DNA of 64,000 nucleotides from Dugong dugon (lineage: Eukaryota > Chordata > Mammalia > Sirenia > Dugongidae). The position numbers and the translations under genes were made by a program. This document shows, piece by piece, positions 1 through 11,169 of this stretch (position 1 is its first letter; each line of letters begins with the position of its first letter). The notes below the pieces were generated by a model. It was not told the DNA's origin, did no database searches, and saw only the letters and a list, made by a program, of their open reading frames with translations. The stretch lies in contig CM057482.1 of the NCBI GenBank assembly GCA_030035585.1, positions 13,069,001 to 13,133,000 of the forward strand. Direction: 5' to 3'.

Positions 1-462
1 CCTTTGCTATTAGAAAATTGTCTTCAAGAAACAAAGAAGTTGGAAGGTCATTTTCTCCTGGGTGCTTTTAAATATGCCTCATATTAAGTAGGTCCTACTT
101 TGTTTTACTCTGCAAGTGGGAAAATTGCTGAGCCTTCAATGAATGGTTAGTTCCCTAATTGAATGCAGTTCATATGAACAGCTGATAATATAAATAATGT
201 ATTCTTTTGGCAAGGTGGGAAACAATGAAAAGAAAGAGAATGGGAAACTAAAGGAAATTAATAAATTGTTTAGGAAATTACTCAGTTTATTTACTCAAAT
301 AATGACATGCTCCAAGTTGTAAGTAAAATTATTTTGTTTTCTCATCTTAGTCAAAGAATAAAACTTTCTTTCATAGGCTGATTACCTTAACTCCTTTCTC
401 TATGTTGTCTGGGACGTTTGGATGATCTTAAAATGGTGATAAAAATGAAATAGCCCCTTATT

Positions 463-1830
463 ATTATTATTAAATATTTTATTGTGTTTTCAGTGAAAGT
501 TAACACAGCAAGTTAGATTCCCATTTAATTATTTCTATACAAATTGTTCGGTGACATTGATTACATTTTTTCACAATGTGTCAGCATTCTCATGATTTCC
601 ATTCTAATTGTTCCATTTCAAGTAATCTAGTTCCAGCCCCCTTACCTTCTCATCTTTGCTTTAGAGTAAATGTTGACTGTTCTCATATAGATGATTTTTT
701 TAAAGGAACACAGTATTTACAGGTGATATTATTTTTTGAGCCTATCTGTTATTTAACTGAAAGGTGACTTCTGGGAGTAGTTTCAGTTCAAAGTTTAAAG
801 GATATCTCAGGGTGATAGTCTTGGGAGTCCTCTAGTCTCAATCAGTCCAGTAAGTCTGGAGTGGTCAAGAATTTGAGTTCTGTTCTACATTTTTCTCCCA
901 TTCTATCAGGATCCGTCTATTGTGGCCCTGATCAGAATGGTCAGTAGTGGTACCTGGGCACCATCTAGTTCTTCTTGTCTCAGTGTATGTGAGGCCATGG
1001 TTCGTGTAGGCTATTAGTCTTTAAACGAATAATTTCTTTTGTAAGAATCAGCACAAAGCTGGTTCCTATGAGGTGGAGGTTACAGATGTCCCAAATGTCT
1101 AACTTTTCCAAGTGGCTGTACGACTCCATCATCTCCAACATCGGCTACTCCCTCTCGCCTCAGCACTCTCCTTCCTGTCTTCAGGTTCCCTAATTCGCTG
1201 CAGCATCTCACAGAACTCACGAACCATCATATAAAGGAAATGGCTCACGTTGTTGTGGAGGCTAGCAAGTCCCAAATTCGTGGGTCAGGCATAGGCTTCT
1301 CCCTGGCCCTCACTCTCTGTCCAGAGGCACTCAGCTTTCTCGCTCCATGGGCTGGGAAGCCCACTGTGCTGTCTCCTGTGGGCCTCTGCTGCTGGTCTCT
1401 TCTTCTTTGGTGGTGGTGGTGTTGGGCTGTCCCTCTCTGCTCTGGAATTGGCTTTCTTTTAAGGCCAAACTGACCAATCCTCTTGGTAGGCCATAGTTAC
1501 CCTATCATACAGTCACCTGGCTGGGAGTTATAAGACCATGGCTAGAAAGGCCACCCAAAAAAGTAATTAATCCACTGCAGTCTTATAGACTAGTTTCTTC
1601 TCTGAGTCTTTGGTTTCCTTCTTTCTCTTTTGCTCCGGACAAGCAGAGACCAATAGTTATATCTTAGATGACCACTTGCAAGCTTTTAAGATCCCAGACA
1701 GTACTCACCAAATTAGGATGTAGAGCATAGACTTTATAAACTGTATTATGCCAATTGAACGTGTTGTCCCACGAGACTGTAGTCCAGTAGCCCCTGATTT
1801 AGCCTCTGTTGTGAAATACTTGGGGCATGT
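463..1830 (-). mobile_element. Afro-A retroposon, long copy with inner insertion
   Basis: It reads as the reverse complement of the plus copy at 13490-14203. It starts with the antisense tail (tattgtgttttcagtgaaag), passes through a segment matching the Afro-A head (ccatctagttcttcttgtct at 961-980) and continues to the segment ending near agatcccagacagtactcac. The order of segments matches the copy at 33828-34660. A stretch of about 550 bases at 1039-1587 has no counterpart in that copy and looks like a later insertion. Confidence 0.7.
1039..1587. mobile_element. Unidentified insertion inside Afro-A
   Basis: Comparison with the Afro-A copy at 34370-34450 shows extra sequence here. Similar bases flank it, gaataatttctt at 1027-1038 and gactagtttctt at 1588-1599, as expected for a target duplication of about 12 bases with two changes. 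The insert is less AT-rich than its host and carries a 77-codon ORF (1240-1473) that resembles no protein I know. It may be a solo LTR-type element, but no clear TG/CA ends are seen. Confidence 0.45.
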
Positions 1831-2467
1831 TCGGTAGCAAGGAGCAGACGCATATTCAAAATAGTGTCAGAACAAGGATTTTATTATGTGGCTCATGGAA
1901 GCAAAGGAAAAGATGAACGCAAGCAGGCCTCGGCCAGGTTGGCACCAGGGCACTCTGGGGGCCTCCAGAACAGGAGCCTTGGTCCATGAATATTTTGTCA
2001 TTAATGTGGCTCTGTTCCCAGTTCAGCTCCATCCCAGAGGAGGGCTCAGTAGAGCCTGTGGGTTGGCTCCTCTGGGGTCCTGTGTCACGTAGCTGGTATG
2101 AACATGCAGAACCTTATGGTACATTGGTCAGCACCTTTGGGGCTGTGGCTAGGCACTTACCTTCAAAGGGGACATGAGCTGAGAGGAAATGATTGGCATC
2201 TAGCAGTAGGATTGCTGTGGGGTATAACCAAGGTGTTAGGCCTTTGTTGACCTTTGTGGTTTTATGGGCCAGTTTTACTGGAAACAAGGAGTGTTTTCCA
2301 CATATTTCTGAAAGGTGATTGTAAATTTACTGCAATGCACTAATTATTCAGTGAATTAACAACATAGGAAATATAATGTTTCCAGAAAGGTATAAATTGA
2401 GTGAGGTAATTGCAAAATTCGGAACAAGTTGTTTCTGTGTTACATCCTTAACTCATTTCCCGCTGCC

Positions 2468-2469
2468 TT

Positions 2470-2504
<35 letters not shown>

Positions 2505-2507
2505 TTA
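2468..2507. repeat. (TTTA)n microsatellite
   Basis: About ten uninterrupted TTTA units. Confidence 0.95.
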
Positions 2508-4430
2508 ATAGTGGTTGAACAGTAGGCCAAATCTTTATCAAAGCACTATTTGAAATGGCTAACTAAAGCAGTCTGTTTATAATGGAATGCCCCATTTGGC
2601 CTGCTGTCTCTGTGGCCTGATGGTCCTGTTTTATGTAAGTGGCAGGTCCACTGAAGCTACTGTTTAAAATTCTCCTACTTGAGAAGTATAACAGAATTGC
2701 TGCAGCCTAGAAATCAGGTGAAAGGTCAGTGTAGACATTGTCCAAGCTAACCATGGTGATGACTCTGAAAGCTTCAGCTGGGAGGGTCCTATAAGTTTTG
2801 AACCCATTGCTGAATACAAGTTTAAACTCTTCTGCCAATGCACATTATCTTAAAGTTAGCCAAGTTGAATTTTATCTGCTATTGGCTACCCAAGCCTCTA
2901 TGCAGATCATCTGGAGTCTCATACAGTCCTTTATGGTTTTGCTATCGAAAACGAATAGTGCTATCATTAAACTTGGCCAACTTGCTGTCTTTTCCACTTC
3001 CAAATCATCAGTAAAAGACATCTACCCAATAACATTAACCTATACACAGGCTCAAGAGTTGTTCCCTGTTGACCTTTTCACTGGAAGACTTTTCATTGTG
3101 ATTTTCTTTACCATCATCCAGTTAATCCATGACCATATGTTGACCATTGGTCTAGAATCATTTAAGGAAAAACATGTGCACATTGTAGGTACCTCATGAC
3201 ATGGGCAGTGAGTTATCCGGGAGTGAGGGCACCTGAAGCCAGATAAGTAAATGTAGCTATTAATTTGGCATTGAAAATAGATTGGTGTCATGTTATTTTT
3301 GACTACTGGGGCAGTTGTGTCCTTTGTGAGAGGTCAGCATCACAGAGCACAAGCCTCTCAATGCAAAGTAGAGGAAATAATTGAAAGAAGCTATAACCGA
3401 TGACATGTCTGAGCAGTGTTGTAATTGAATTTGTAGCCATTTGACAAAGTTAAGATCGTTGGGTTCTTCACTGGGAAAACTAATAAATTAACTATGGACT
3501 GCAAATAGTTGGTTAGTTTATTGATTATTGCTGTGATTACTGACAAGCTACATATAATGGGGTATGCTTGCAGTATTGACGAAACAGGAATTTGAAAATT
3601 TTATCGTTAGTAGGAAAAAAAAAACAGCTTGTATATTCCTTATAAGTTGAAATACTGTGCCAATTATGTTGTCTGTTAGAAGCTATGCTAAGGAGAGATT
3701 TAGGAAACTGTCCTGTTATAAATGTAAGGACGAACGATAAATAAACCTGCTCTGTCCTTTGTATATAACACCTGCCGCTCAGTAAGGTAGAAGGTATGAC
3801 CAACGAGAGGAGTTACCATCTCTGATTAGTTCCTACCTACCTCCTTTCCTTAAATGTTTGTGGAGCACCTATTATGTGTAAGACACAGTGCTAGTAGGCA
3901 TTATAAGGCGGTGCTTTCTTATGTTTTTGGGGACACAGGCCTTTTGAAAATCCGAGGAAAACTATCCTTTTCTTAGAAAATTCACATACATGCAACATTT
4001 CACGTGTAATTTCGGGGGCTTCAAAGGATCTCAACTTCCCATATAGACTCCAGGTTAATACCTCCACCATAAGAGATAATAACGTGCACAAAACATGGCT
4101 CCTGTCTTTGAAAAGCTTCCAGAAGAGAAACAGTGTTTGTCAGAACCCGCCTCTACTTATTTTATTATTTATAGCACTGCAGTAGTTGAGGGAAGGGGAG
4201 AGGGTACTGGCTCAGCCCCAGTAAACCAGTTAGTTAAATTCTACCTCTGTAGTTGGTCCAAAAAATCTTAGGATCTTGTTAATAGCTTCTGTGTCATCCT
4301 ATTGTTACGAACATTTGTCTTCTATTTATTGTTGCTTGGAGGTGGGAGATTCATAGCCCTGTGCCCAATTTCAGGATTTGTTCCAAGTACTTTACAAGAA
4401 GCTTTCCCATATACCGGCTCCTTTGATTTT

Positions 4431-4598
4431 GGTCTTCCTGGTGGCGCAGTGGTTAAGAGCTACGGCTGCTCACCAAAAAGGGTGGCAGTTTTTATCCACA
4501 AGCTCCTCCTCAGAAGCCTTACGGGGCAGTTCTGCCCTGTCCTACAGGGTCGCTATGAGTCAGAGTCGACTTGACGGCAGTGGGTTTTCTTGGTTTTA
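4431..4598 (+). mobile_element. AfroSINE
   Basis: It begins tcctggtggcgcagtggtta (tRNA-derived head with an A-box-like segment), has the body ggggcagttctg and the tail gtcgacttgacggcagtggg. About 30 bases of the middle are missing relative to longer copies. Confidence 0.93.
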
Positions 4599-4769
4599 AC
4601 ACCTTTATAAGGTGAGCAAGGCAGATATTTTTCCCACTCTTAAAGCTGAGGGTACCGAGGCATGAACATATTGCATGCCTTTCTCAAGGTCACACAGCTA
4701 GTGAATATAGAGCTGGGCCTGAGGTCATTCACTCACTGATTTCTCACTCCTTCACACGGGCAGTCTTTC

Positions 4770-5870
4770 ATACAGCAAATCTTTATTGGGCAGCAACTAT
4801 TTGGCCAACTACTGTGCTAAGTGTTGAGGGTGCAGCGAATATACAGTTCATGCCCTTATGGAGTTCATGGTCCAATCAAGGAGACTGACAGAAAAGGAAT
4901 CAGTTCACTATGAAAGGACAGGAAAAACTCATAATTACTAGGCAGAGTGATAAGTGCTGTGGTGTGCATAAGCATCACATGCTGTTTGAGCGCCAAGCAG
5001 GAGCACCTGATCTAGCTTTCTGGGGATTGAGAAGTCTTCCTAAAGCGAGTGGTATCTAGGTGGAGTTAGCTAGGACAAGGGGACTGGAAAGGGTGTTTTG
5101 GGCAAAGGGAAAGGTGTGTTTAAAGGCTCAGAGGTGAAAGGAGGTCTGGTACAATTGGGAGGAGCTTCTGGTGGTTCAGTCTGGTGTAAACAGTGAGTGG
5201 GAGGGGATGAGACGAGGATGGGAAGGAAGGTGGGCTAAATCATGGAGGGCCTTAGCTTGAGGAAGCAGGGAAATGACATGGTCACATTTCATATCTCTGG
5301 CTGCAATCTGGAACGTGACTTGGGGGAAAAAGACCTGAAGCTGTTCAGGTGAAAGATGATGGTGGCCTGAACCAAGGTGGTGGCCAACACAGACTTGAGA
5401 AGTGGAGAGGATGTAGAGTTAATAAGACCTGGTGATTGATTGATTGTGGGGAAAGAAGGAAAGAGATGGTCGGAATTAGTTCCAGATACCCGGTTTGGGA
5501 ACCTAGGTCACAATGATGTTATTCACTGAGATAGTGAACCCAGGTGGCAGAAGACAGATTTAGGGCATGAGAGGTGTGGGAGAAGTAGGGAATTTAGTTT
5601 TATGGGACCTGTTGAATTTAAGGAGACTGCCGACAGTCAATTGGATATGTTCTGAATCTTAGGAGAGAAAGCTGGGCTGGAAGTAAAGATTTGTGATTCA
5701 TCAGCTCCTAATTAGCTTAATGGTTCCTCTGGTAATTGAAACCTTTGAAGTGGCTGAAGTAACTCAAGAAGAGGATAAAATGAGAAGAGAAGGTTGATGA
5801 AAAACCATGGGGAACTCCAGCATTTAAAAGAGGGATGGGGAAAGAGTCACTTAGTGGACACGAGTAACGT
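4770..5870 (-). mobile_element. L2 LINE relic with reverse-transcriptase remnants
   Basis: It opens with the antisense L2 3' end (ctttattgggcagcaac, then actgtgctaagtg). On the minus strand near 5780-5830 the sequence still resembles the L2/CR1 reverse-transcriptase block around GVPQG, but is broken by stops and substitutions. It is ancient and inactive. Confidence 0.75.
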
Positions 5871-7544
5871 CATTAGAGAGGTAGGATGAAAACAAGAGGG
5901 TCACTGAAGGAAGAAGGACAGGGCACCAGCCAGCGCAGGTCTCTTTGCACTGTCCCGTGCTGCATCATGCTTCCCCAAGCTCTTGACAGGTTAGGTATCT
6001 TGGCCCAAACCACACGGTACGGTGAAGAAGCCAGAACTCTCTACCAGCCCTGTAGCCCAGTTTGCTCAGTTGAATGTTTTGAGGTGTGAAAGATTAGAGA
6101 ACCTACCTTTTAATTCAAATAGTAAACATATTTTATGTTCTGAGTGTGTGGGCTAGAATGAAAGGACTATTTTTCTTTCTCACTGATAAGCCATTTGCCT
6201 CATCTGTGAAGTAGTGGTGATGATACTCCCAGAATAGGGTTGTCAGAAATTAAATGAGGAAATGTAAATACATAAAACTGAGACTAGCACATAGTAGGTA
6301 TTCAGTAAGTGTTGACTGTTTTTTTAAAATTTTTTTTCCCTCTCTGTCTCTGTATCGTCTCTCTCTCTTTTAAAGAGAGCTGGTGCCTTATAAAATCAAA
6401 TTGTTCTGATTTGGAACTCAAGTTCTTTTATATGGAGGATTTCCATGAAGAAAAAAATGTAATTATTGATCGAATTGTGCTGTTAGAATTAGAATTAGGA
6501 TCATAACAAATATGAAGGTTGTTTGATAAACTTGCAAACAAAACAAAGCCAAAAATTGTACTTGCTATCCCCTTGTTGAATCTGGCCCTCTATTTCAAAT
6601 TAATTAGATTTTTGGATAACTATGCTAAATTTTGTCACATCCTTATTAAAATTGTTTAAGGATTTTGAAGAACATCTCAGAGGGACTCAAACTAATCTGA
6701 GACTGGTGCTGGAGATTCCATTAGCAATCACAAAACTGATTAATCTTTTACTCAGTTAGCTTATTGATTATTGCTGCAATTACTGCCTGTAACGGATGAT
6801 GCACGGGATACCAGCAGAAAACACATTTTATAACTACTGCTGATGCATTCAGTTTGAGTGCAATATTTTGTACTTTTTTATACATAATTATTTTTGTATT
6901 TGTAAATGTTGGAACACTTCTACAAACAAGAAAGTGCTGTGATTAACATTGTTTCAGTATTAGGAGGTTTTAAAAAAATCTTTACTAACGATTGGTTGCA
7001 ATTTGTAAAGTGTTTTTACTACTTCTATTGCTGCAGTTTGATTTTGAGCCTCACAGATTTCTCATTCTTCAGCCTATATAATTGTCAGGGCAGATATTTT
7101 TACTCTCATTCAGAGGAAACTGAGATTTAATAAGGTTAAGTGACTTCCTAAAGATCACACAAGTTAATAAGTGACAGAATCAGGATTTAACCCTATTTCA
7201 ATCAGTATATATCTATGGAACACCTACTATGTGCTGGGCTTTACTAGGGGTAATAGGAGCCAGGACAGGATTATAGAGATTAGGATAAAGAAGTTTTTAG
7301 GACAACTATAAATTCTGATCTCATTAATACTTTAATGATCACTTTCTTTTCTTTCTAAGCAATGTTAAGTATCTTGGTGTACAGGGTTTAAGTTGTTTTG
7401 TTTTGTTTTTTAATTTGTTTTTTCCTTTTATTTTTGTCCAGTAGAAGTCTTTGTCATAACTGTTTATTTTATCACTATTTAGAACAAAATTGGAGACATC
7501 CCTTTAATAGAAGAATATTAAAAATACACTAAGAGACCATTCAA

Positions 7545-8175
7545 GGTACAACAATTGATTTCTGTTTGCCTGGAGCAACAGAGGGAGAAGGAGAGTCAGG
7601 AATAGAAGGAGGAAATGGGATGTGTGGCTGATTGCTTTCATGAACAACTGCCTCCTTTTTCATGAGACCAGAAGAACTAGATGGTACCTAGCTACCATTA
7701 CTGAACGTTTTGATCAAAGATTCTATAGAAGAATCCTGATCAAAAGGGGAGAAATTTGGAATTAAATTTCAAATTCTCATGGAACCCAGTCTTGTCTCTG
7801 GAGGCCAGATGAGCTCCTGAAACTATTACCCTGAGATAATCTTTAAACCTTAAACCAAAAATATCTCCTGAAGTCTTCATACAACCAAACAATAGTTTAG
7901 CTTAACTAGTAAAGAATGTCTGCCTTGAACATTCCTTGTGCTCTTTTAAGAGATAGCTAGATGGGATCAAATTGACAACAGCAGTTTGAAAGATTAGATG
8001 GGAACCTTAGGGAACAGTCAGTTTATGTTAGTAGGGGAGGAACAATTCAGAAAAGAGGGTGAGAATGGGTGCACAACCTGAAGAATATAATCAGTGTCAC
8101 TGAATTGTACATGTAGAAATTGTTGAATTGGTGTGTTCTGTTATGTGTATTTTTAGCAACAACAGCAACAAAAAA
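7545..8175 (+). mobile_element. Afro-B retroposon
   Basis: It carries the segment gagaccagaagaactagatg also present in Afro-A, then a body unlike Afro-A, and ends in ttttagcaacaacagcaac with an A-rich tail. The 3' part is matched in antisense inside the composite at 48739-48950 (ttcgagttgctgttgtcag). Family identity is unknown to me; the start is approximate. Confidence 0.6.
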
Positions 8176-8259
8176 TAAAACAAATTATATATATGTTTAC
8201 ATATATATTTGAAGAGAGATGATCAGTCTAAAACTAACTTACTTTGCTGTTTGTTAAGT

Positions 8260-8390
8260 ACTGTTTTATCTGTTTTCTCATGTGAATCACAGTAATTCTG
8301 TGAGTAGATACTGTCTTCATTTTCAGATGAGTAAACTGAGGCTCAGTGAGCATAACCTCACTGAAGTTATGTGCTAGTAAATGGCTAATA
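8260..8390 (-). repeat. MIR relic
   Basis: The order tactgtcttcattttcagat, gagtaaactgaggctcagtg fits a MIR in antisense. Confidence 0.7.
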
Positions 8391-8660
8391 AAGGAGACTC
8401 CTCCAATTGCCTTGTTTATCTTACCGAGCAGCACAGGCTTTGTGTCCCATTAGGACTGCCCTGTGCTGGGGGATTTGACACACGGCCCTGCTGTTTATTC
8501 TTCTTCCTTATGGGAGTACTACATAAGCAGTGGCCTGAGCTCCTATACCTGGTACCTCGTTGGAGGCCACCCGACCCTAGTCAGACTTGCTCCTCAGAGG
8601 TCAGTTCTGCAGAGTAGGCCTACACTTTGTATTTAATTGCCATCATTTATAGCACGTCCA

Positions 8661-8856
8661 GGAGCTCTGGTGGCACAGTGGTTAAAGCAAAAGGTGGGTG
8701 GTTTGAACCCACCGGTCGCTCCATGGAAGAAAGATGTGACAGTCTGCTTCTGTAAATTTACAGCCTTGGAAAATCTGTGGGGCAGTTCTACTTTGTCCTA
8801 TTGGGCACTATGAGTTGGAATCGACTCGACGGCAACGGGTTTTTGGTTTTTTTGGT
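8661..8856 (+). mobile_element. AfroSINE, near full length
   Basis: Head ggagctctggtggcacagtg, B-box-like gtttgaaccc, body ggggcagttctac, tail gactcgacggcaacgggttt and a T-rich end. The middle (tRNA-unrelated) part is intact. Confidence 0.95.
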
Positions 8857-11099
8857 GGAACACAAGATTCTCAGTTAAGACAAACCAAGTATCTCAGCAG
8901 GAGAAAATATACCTTGGATTGGGAAGAATTGTAGAAAACAAAAAAGAAAACCTAACGACTTGCTTTAAAGAAAACTGTTAAGTGGCGTATTTAATGTCAT
9001 TACCGAGACTGTGTTGATCATAGTACAGAGATGTTTATAGATTTCTGAAAAATCCCTGTAATGATAACAGAACTATAGTTGTGCCAGTTGATTTGGCACA
9101 GATCTGAAATGAAAAGGAAACCATTTTTATTTATTTACTTATGAGGTAAATAAATAAAGTTGGAAAACAGGTCAATTTCATGCATGCAAGGTTTTATAGT
9201 AGGAAAAAAATGCATTGCACTTGTACTGACCCTTAACATTTGAGGTTATTTGTTTTCAAACTTTACCTCAAGCACCACTTTCAGACACCTCTATAATTAA
9301 TTTGTTAGATAAAGCATAAGGATATTTTATTTGCTTTGGTCTCTAGGACAGTGGTGAAATAGTAACTGAAATTACTAACGTCTGTACATAGCAGTTAATT
9401 AAAGAAAAGCGTTAACTATAGGAGAACACCACCATTGTTGTTGTCTTGTATCAGTATAAAAAGGCAGTAATTTTTTTGACATCCACTGATTGCGAAGTTG
9501 CTTGTAGCCTTCTAGAAGCAAGGGGGTACATGCTGTGGATCAATAACTGGCAAATTTCCCATTAAAAAGAATACCTGAGCAATGTTCCAAATAGCCACTG
9601 GCATCTTAATTTTCCATGGAAAGCTCAAATACTTGTGTGCTGAGGACAAGTCATTTTCGGACAATTTTTCCAGACTACTTATTAACAGTTATTGCTGTCC
9701 CAGAAGGTTGACAGCCTACAGAATTGGTATTTTATTTACTTGTCATCACTGTTTGAGTAATGGCGAGTGCTGTATTTCTGTGGTTTTAAGGAGCATAGTT
9801 TCCTGAAAGACGTTTGCCTTAGTGTGTATTCCAGAAAGTATGTTGCACATGTTTATGCTGTATGTAAATAAGTTTTCAGGTCCATGAAAGGAGAGGGCTG
9901 GTTTCCTCTGCAGTTAGAAAGCCCTTGGAGAGCAGGACATAATTATATCATTCCATAGCTATCAAATATCCACCTCTACTTTGTTATTAGAACAAAGTAT
10001 CTTAAACTTGTTAACTTGTGATTCCCAAGATGATGTAAAATTTTGTAGCTTGCCTTTATTTCTAAAAACAACTTGATCTTTTAATAATTTTAATGTACAG
10101 GAAGGCATTAGAGAGATATATATGTATAGATCTTCTAAAAAGAACCTTTCTTAGAATGTCAAATAATGATAATTAAGGAGGAATTTCCTGAAACTATGGT
10201 AGTTAAATAATATGTGCATATCTTTAATATGGCAACAGTAAGCATTAAAGGGGAGTTGTGCTCTGTGACAGCCCTCAAAACACACAATCAGCTATTTTCA
10301 TCGTCAGTATTTTCCCACCAAGAACATCACATCTTCAAGTTATTTGGACATGTACTCACCAGTTAGCATGTTAAGGAATTTGGGAATCAGACTCTATTAC
10401 AACCTACTGAGTGATTTGTGTTATGAAGGAGCATGAAAGCCTTTTCACTTAGACATTTATTTTGGGGGTTCAGAATTTTACAGTGAAATTTTGGTCTATA
10501 CTAAAGTGTTTATAAGACTAAAACATAAAAAAGTATGTTTTATTTTGGTTTGCTGAAGCTACCTTTTTGTCATATTAATCCTGTCATCTTTGGATGACTC
10601 ATATCTTGTTTGCTAATTCAGCAGTCCCTGATTTAGATTTCCATTATCTATGTAGTTTATACAAAAATGTGAATAATATTTGATTAACTAACTGGTGTGT
10701 AGATCCAAGCCAAATGTGAAACTTCTTCACTTTGCTTTGCAAAATCCAGGAAAAAAGAACAAGAGGCAATTTGAAAAATTTCCACTAAAATATGTTTTGT
10801 GTCATTTTTGATACATATTATTTTCAAAATACTTCTAGAGATCAAACAGTAATCTAAAGTCTTAATCAATATTTGTACTATTAAAGATTAATGGCAGTCT
10901 GGGAGATTACATTTTACTGGACGTTCAATCCTGAGTATTCATGATAGTTGTTTTGATGTGCAGATAGGGAAAAAGTATTCTCAAGGCTGATATGTATATA
11001 CCAGCAATTTTAAAAAGTACTGTGAATTAAACAACCCGTGAGTGTCTGTTCCAATATTCATGCATTACTGAGTAATCTCTTTCTGTAATCTCTTTGCAG

Positions 11100-11169
11100 T
11101 ATTATTCCACAGTAATGGAACAGCAAGTAAATGGACAGTTAACAGAGCCTCTGCAGATATTTCCGAGAG
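11100..11169 (+). CDS. MAP2K5: MAP2K5 exon: end of PB1 domain, holds the MEK5-beta start
   Basis: The 70-base exon is bounded by tctttgcag at the acceptor and gtaatg at the donor. It enters in phase 0 and leaves in phase 1. It encodes YYSTVMEQQVNGQL, then TEPLQIFPR, followed by the first base of an alanine codon, matching human MEK5 residues 85-107. This is the last part of the PB1 domain, which pairs with the PB1 domains of MEKK2/3. The ATG at 11115-11117 is Met90, where the shorter beta isoform, lacking the first 89 residues, is described as starting. Residue 99 is Thr here and Ile in the human protein as I recall it. The exon lies far from younger repeats; its nearest neighbours are plain AT-rich intron. 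Confidence 0.96.
11115..11117 (+). promoter_or_regulatory. MAP2K5: Candidate MEK5-beta start codon (Met90)
   Basis: The ATG is in frame in the exon and has G at -3 and G at +4 (gtaATGg), a strong initiation context. The shorter MEK5-beta isoform is known to lack the first 89 residues, which puts its start exactly here. Whether this genome makes beta from an internal promoter or by alternative 5' exons cannot be seen from the window. Confidence 0.55.

Larger units (their letters stand above)
1..11099. other. MAP2K5: Intron (partial): repeats and unique DNA
   Basis: This is the intron upstream of the first exon seen. It holds an Afro-A retroposon with an inner insertion (463-1830), a (TTTA)n run, an AfroSINE at 4431, an L2 relic at 4770-5870, an Afro-B copy at about 7545-8175, an AfroSINE at 8661 and several MIR relics. 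The stretch 1840-2460 is GC-richer than its surroundings and may be another old element. 2510-4400 and 8860-11099 look like unique or very old sequence with no recognisable gene. Confidence 0.85.

Noticed and set aside
1240-1473. 77-codon ORF rich in Trp and Leu
   Set aside because: It lies in the unidentified insertion and looks compositional, with a (tgg)n run giving the Trp stretch.
9000-11099. Upstream MAP2K5 PB1 exons in the left intron
   Set aside because: I looked for coding matches to the stretch ending EEMKAMLSY and found none; the preceding exon lies outside the window.
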